Assembly (NCBI GenBank): GCA_958428235.1
Contig: CAUAFG010000009.1
Span: forward strand, 1 to 64,000
Direction of reading: 5' to 3'
From: Faeciplasma sp900553675
GTDB taxonomy: Bacteria; Bacillota; Clostridia; Oscillospirales; Ruminococcaceae
DNA: 64,000 nt
This document shows, one piece after another, positions 60,936 to 64,000 of the stretch; position 1 is the stretch's first letter; the number at the start of each line of letters is the position of its first letter. Made by a program: the position numbers and the translations under genes. A model generated the notes under the pieces. The model was not told where the DNA came from, made no database searches, and saw only the letters and a list, made by a program, of their open reading frames with translations.

Positions 60936-61784
60936 ATGAAAACAGGTATTGTTGATGTCGGCGGCGGACTCAGGGGAATCTATGCCGTCGGCGTACTGGA
61001 TTACTGCATGGATCAGGGCATACGGTTTGATTTAGGAATCGGCGTGTCGGCGGGAAGCGCAAATCTTTCCTCCTACTTGTCGGGTCAGCGGGGTAGAAAT
61101 TATCAGTTTTACACCGAGTATGCCTTCCGCAAGCAGTATATGAGCATGGGCAATTTTATCAAGATGAAATCCTATGTGGATATGGACTATGTATATGGTA
61201 CGCTGTGCAACCACGGCGGCGAAAATCCGCTGGACTATCCGGCACTGCGGGATAATCCCATGGAATTCTACGTCGTTGCCACGGATGCATTGACCGGCGA
61301 ACCAAAGTATTTTGACAAAGGGGATATTAGGCAGGATGATTACAGTGTTATGAAGGCTTCTTCGGCAATCCCGTTTGTCTGCAAGCCTTATCAGGTGCAG
61401 GGTCGACTGTATTTTGACGGAGCATTGGGCGACCCGGTTCCGGTTGAAAAAGCGTTCCGGCTTGGATGTGATCGGGTGGTTGTGATACTGACAAAGCCGG
61501 AGAGCGTGCTGCGCAATTCTAAAAAGGATGAAAGGTTGGCGGCAGGTATCCGCAAAAGATACCCTGTCGCGGCAGAAAAGCTCTGCCAAAGGGCGCAGCG
61601 GTATAACGAAAGCGTGGCTCTGGCTCAGAAATATGCAAAACAAGGTAAGGTGCTGATCATCTCTCCGGATGATACCTGCGGCGTTGACACTTTGAAAAAG
61701 GATAAGGAATCGTTGCAGCGCCTTTATAAAAAGGGCTATTCAGACGGAAAAAAGATTAAAGACTACTTAAACGCAGGAAGGTAA
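60936..61784 (+). CDS. Patatin-like phospholipase
   Basis: 282 residues. Patatin fold with oxyanion loop VDVGGGLRGIYAVG, nucleophile elbow GIGVSAGSANLSSY (GxSxG) and the catalytic aspartate in RLYFDGALGDPVPV (DGA). Predicted lipid acyl hydrolase, cytoplasmic. ATG 60936 is favoured because AGGAG at 60919-60923 lies 12 nt ahead, whereas ATG 60924 abuts it; the choice is not certain. It follows the EFR1 gene by ~30 nt and precedes degV by four nt. Confidence 0.88.
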   Translation: MKTGIVDVGGGLRGIYAVGVLDYCMDQGIRFDLGIGVSAGSANLSSYLSGQRGRNYQFYTEYAFRKQYMSMGNFIKMKSYVDMDYVYGTLCNHGGENPLDYPALRDNPMEFYVVATDALTGEPKYFDKGDIRQDDYSVMKASSAIPFVCKPYQVQGRLYFDGALGDPVPVEKAFRLGCDRVVVILTKPESVLRNSKKDERLAAGIRKRYPVAAEKLCQRAQRYNESVALAQKYAKQGKVLIISPDDTCGVDTLKKDKESLQRLYKKGYSDGKKIKDYLNAGR

Positions 61785-61788
61785 GATT

Positions 61789-62667
61789 GTGAGCAAAATT
61801 AAGATTATGACAGACTCCGCCAGCGATATTTCAAGCGCGGACGAACAGAAATATTCCATTGAGGTGATTCCGTTTCCCATCACTTTGGGAGACAAGACCT
61901 ATATCAGCAGGGTTGATTTTGACAACGAGCAGTTTTTCGACCTGATGGCGCAGTATGACGAGATTCCCAAAACCGCTCAGATAACGCCCTTTCAGTTTCA
62001 GGAAATCTATCTCAGGCAAGCGCAGGAAGGTGTTACAGACCTGATTATGGTGCTTATAAATTCCAAGGGCTCTTCAACCTACAACAATTCGGTGCTGGCA
62101 ATCGATATGTTCTATGACGAATATCCCCAATACCGCGATGTTTTACATATTCACAGCTTCGATGGCATGGGATATAACGCCCTGTACGGCGCTCTTGTTG
62201 TTCACGCGGCGCAGATGTGCGCAGACGGTGCTTCGCTTGAAAGTATTTTAGGGTATCTTGAGGATATTCTCCCCCGCCGCGAAATTTACTTCGGCATCTA
62301 CGATTTGAAATATGCCGCCAAATCGGGGCGGATTCCAACAGCCGCGGCTTTTGTCGGCACAGCGCTCAACCTGAAGCCTGTAATGCGTATTTTTGACCAG
62401 TCCATCACAACAGCCGCAAAATGTCGGGGTGAGCGCAAGCTGGTGGAAAAGGTGGCGCAGATGAGCATTGAAGATATGGAGTCGGGAGCTCCATACGAAA
62501 TCGTCTACGGAAACGACGCCGGTTGTCTTGAGGAGCTGCGGCGCCTTATGGTTCTTAAGCTTGGCTACGAGCCGTCGGCTGTATACCAGATCGGAGCCGC
62601 TGTTGCCGCAAATTCGGGTCCGAGGGTTGTTGGTGTGTCGTTTACAATTAAAAGTAAAATAAAGTGA
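61789..62667 (+). CDS. DegV family fatty-acid-binding protein
   Basis: 292 residues starting with GTG 61789 (GGAAGGTAAGATT upstream). DegV/FakB fold: IKIMTDSASDISSADEQKYS at the N-terminus, TDLIMVLINSKGSSTYNN, and the domain-2 segment LKYAAKSGRIPTAAAFVGTA then LNLKPVM. FakB proteins present fatty acids to the kinase FakA; co-location with a patatin that could release fatty acids is consistent. Followed by a terminator. Confidence 0.92.
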   Translation: MSKIKIMTDSASDISSADEQKYSIEVIPFPITLGDKTYISRVDFDNEQFFDLMAQYDEIPKTAQITPFQFQEIYLRQAQEGVTDLIMVLINSKGSSTYNNSVLAIDMFYDEYPQYRDVLHIHSFDGMGYNALYGALVVHAAQMCADGASLESILGYLEDILPRREIYFGIYDLKYAAKSGRIPTAAAFVGTALNLKPVMRIFDQSITTAAKCRGERKLVEKVAQMSIEDMESGAPYEIVYGNDAGCLEELRRLMVLKLGYEPSAVYQIGAAVAANSGPRVVGVSFTIKSKIK

Positions 62668-62698
62668 TGGTTTACAAAAACAATCACACAGACAGTAG

Positions 62699-62735
62699 AA
62701 AAAGCTGAGGGATAGCAGATATCTCTCAGCTTTTG
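62699..62735 (+). terminator. Terminator after degV gene
   Basis: AAAGCTGAG and CTCAGCTTT arms with inner GATA/TATC pairing, followed by TTGTTT. Confidence 0.8.
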
Positions 62736-63003
62736 TTTATTTACCGGAATAAGGCATATTTATTCTTCGGGCTTCCGACGGTTATTGTTATGCGCCCGCA
62801 AGACAGCTTTCACTTTTATATTATTTAAGATTGAGATAGGTATAACCTAAAATCCCGCTATCAATGCAGTATTAGCTGCTTATACTTATTTTCGTCCGAA
62901 AGATGTGCAGAACATATATGGTCATAAAATCGGGCACAAAACCCATTGTACAGCGGTTTTGCACCCGATTTTTTGCTATCATTTCAGACGGAGATTAGTA
63001 TTA
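62736..63003 (+). repeat. Intergenic repeat, copy B (268 bp)
   Basis: Full-length copy nearly identical to 14730-14995, differing at scattered positions. The right unit (about 62877-63003) has ends TATACTTATTTTCGTCCG and CAGACGGAGATTAGTATTA and a core hairpin AATCGGGCACAAAAC / GTTTTGCACCCGATT. No coding content. Confidence 0.8.
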
Positions 63004-63048
63004 TGCGCTTCCGGAACATTACCCACTGCAACTTCACCATATTCCGGA

Positions 63049-63077
63049 TTGACATTAAAAACCGGATGTGATATTAT
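63049..63077 (+). promoter_or_regulatory. Promoter of the last methyltransferase gene
   Basis: TTGACA (63049-63054), 17-nt spacer, TATTAT (63072-63077), ~60 nt before the start codon. Confidence 0.65.
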
Positions 63078-63136
63078 CAGAATGGTAAATGGGACTTTGT
63101 AGTGATAATAAATCGCAATTCACCAGGGAGAAGACA

Positions 63137-63955
63137 ATGGATAAAAGGACAGAAATCATCAATGGGTTTTATGACGGATATGCCGAAGATACAAGGCTAT
63201 CCCGAAGCAGACACGGACAGCTTGAATATCTGACAACCATGAGCTATATCCATCAGGTTATTTCGGGAAAAGCCGGCATTATAGAAGTTGGTGCGGGTAC
63301 CGGAAGATACTCTGTAGCATTAGCAAAAGAAGGACACGAAGTGACGTCAATCGAACTTGCTAAGAGCAATCTTGAGCTTCTGAGGCGAAACAGTAAAGGG
63401 CTGGAAAATATCGCGGCTTATCAAGGGGACGCTCTTGATTTAAGCCGCTTTCAGGACAACACCTTCGATTTAACGCTGGTGTTGGGACCTTTGTATCATC
63501 TGTATGACGAAGAAGATCAGCATAAGGCTCTTGATGAAGCGATTCGTGTCACAAAGGCTGGCGGCATCATTATGGTTGCGTTTTTATCTGTTCATGCTAT
63601 ATTGTTTGATAACTATCTTCAGGGTGATCTGTGCGCGGGAATAGAAGAAAATTTTACCGAAGATTATAGGGCAAAGCACTTTACAGAACAGCTTTTCACA
63701 GGATTCAATGTTGACGAGTTTGAAGCCTTATTCGATAATAAGCCGGTAGAATGGATAACGACGGTTGCTACAGACAGCGTTCTTGAATTGGCTGAAGGCA
63801 GAGGCGACTTTGCAATGTCTGATGAGGATTTCAAAGCTTTTGCAAAATATCATCTGCATAACTGTGAGAAACGGGAACTGTTGGGCTGCTCCAGTCACCT
63901 TCTTTACATTTGCAGAAAATGTTCAGACGTAAGTCCGAAAAGCAGTAAAGAATAA
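63137..63955 (+). CDS. Class I SAM-dependent methyltransferase
   Basis: 272 residues from ATG 63137 (AGGGAGAAGACA). Methyltransf_11-like: motif I IIEVGAGTGRYSVALAKEGH, acidic residue of motif II in VTSIELAKSN, YQGDALDLSRFQDNTFDLTL, and motif IV/post-motif LGPLYHLYDEEDQHKALDEA. Substrate unknown; could act on small molecules or a tRNA base. Monocistronic, just downstream of repeat copy B. About 45 bases follow to the window end. Confidence 0.88.
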   Translation: MDKRTEIINGFYDGYAEDTRLSRSRHGQLEYLTTMSYIHQVISGKAGIIEVGAGTGRYSVALAKEGHEVTSIELAKSNLELLRRNSKGLENIAAYQGDALDLSRFQDNTFDLTLVLGPLYHLYDEEDQHKALDEAIRVTKAGGIIMVAFLSVHAILFDNYLQGDLCAGIEENFTEDYRAKHFTEQLFTGFNVDEFEALFDNKPVEWITTVATDSVLELAEGRGDFAMSDEDFKAFAKYHLHNCEKRELLGCSSHLLYICRKCSDVSPKSSKE

Positions 63956-64000
63956 TATTTTTATCACAGAATAATAAAATACAATCGCAGTATTGATATG

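Overview
The window reads as chromosomal DNA of a spore-forming, Gram-positive anaerobe of the Clostridia, most like gut Oscillospiraceae/Ruminococcaceae. The evidence is SpoVT, strong AGGAGG-type ribosome binding sites, TTGACA-N17-TATAAT promoters, lipoproteins without an outer-membrane apparatus, moderate base composition, and many one-component regulators (AraC, XRE, TetR). The exact species cannot be read from the sequence.

Layout. 0.2-2.1 kb: AraC regulator and a TrmH-type RNA methyltransferase. 2.2-7.9 kb: a probable peptide-signalling module made of an RRNPP-like HTH/TPR regulator, a 54-residue exported peptide gene lying tail to tail with it (absent from ordinary ORF lists), three promoters with the same box at the same distance from an extended -10, a predicted 114-nt structured RNA, and an FtsX-type ABC exporter whose first permease frame is broken by two in-frame TAG codons. 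8-14.7 kb: DUF2975/XRE pair, tRNA-Thr with a broken tRNA partner, a signal-peptidase-like protein lacking the catalytic serine, XRE genes, spoVT, and decayed DUF2971, Nudix and dsRBD genes. 14.7-18.3 kb: DUF4143 ATPase and RhuM-type accessory genes between copies of a small repeat. 18.2-24.9 kb (minus): lipid kinase, then an XRE/TetR-headed operon with an MMPL transporter and its LxxG-repeat partner. 25-31 kb: Cache hybrid histidine kinase followed by two lipoproteins that join a solute-binding domain to the C-terminal domain of 5'-nucleotidases. 31-38 kb: a PLD-nuclease/P-loop ATPase fusion (possible defence gene) and several broken genes. 37-49 kb (minus): a long run containing a methyltransferase, ATC hydrolase, MBL hydrolase, BAAT-type hydrolase, small membrane proteins, and four ABC half-transporters with a doubled operator. 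49.4-50.5 kb: a foreign-looking internal fragment of a surface protein, abutting a truncated ABC gene. 50.6-56 kb: pnuC, ECF sigma/anti-sigma and an FtsX/MacB-like ABC operon. 56-64 kb: HMA metal-binding protein, truncated P1B ATPase with a TetR, an interrupted TetR beside a ferredoxin/flavodoxin-like protein, patatin, DegV and a methyltransferase.

A family of short intergenic elements with ends like TAATACTAAT...ATAAGTATTA and hairpin cores recurs at least seven times. Several genes are broken; three of the breaks sit in 7-nt homopolymers, so part of the pseudogene count may be sequencing error. No CRISPR array, rRNA, prophage or replication origin was seen.
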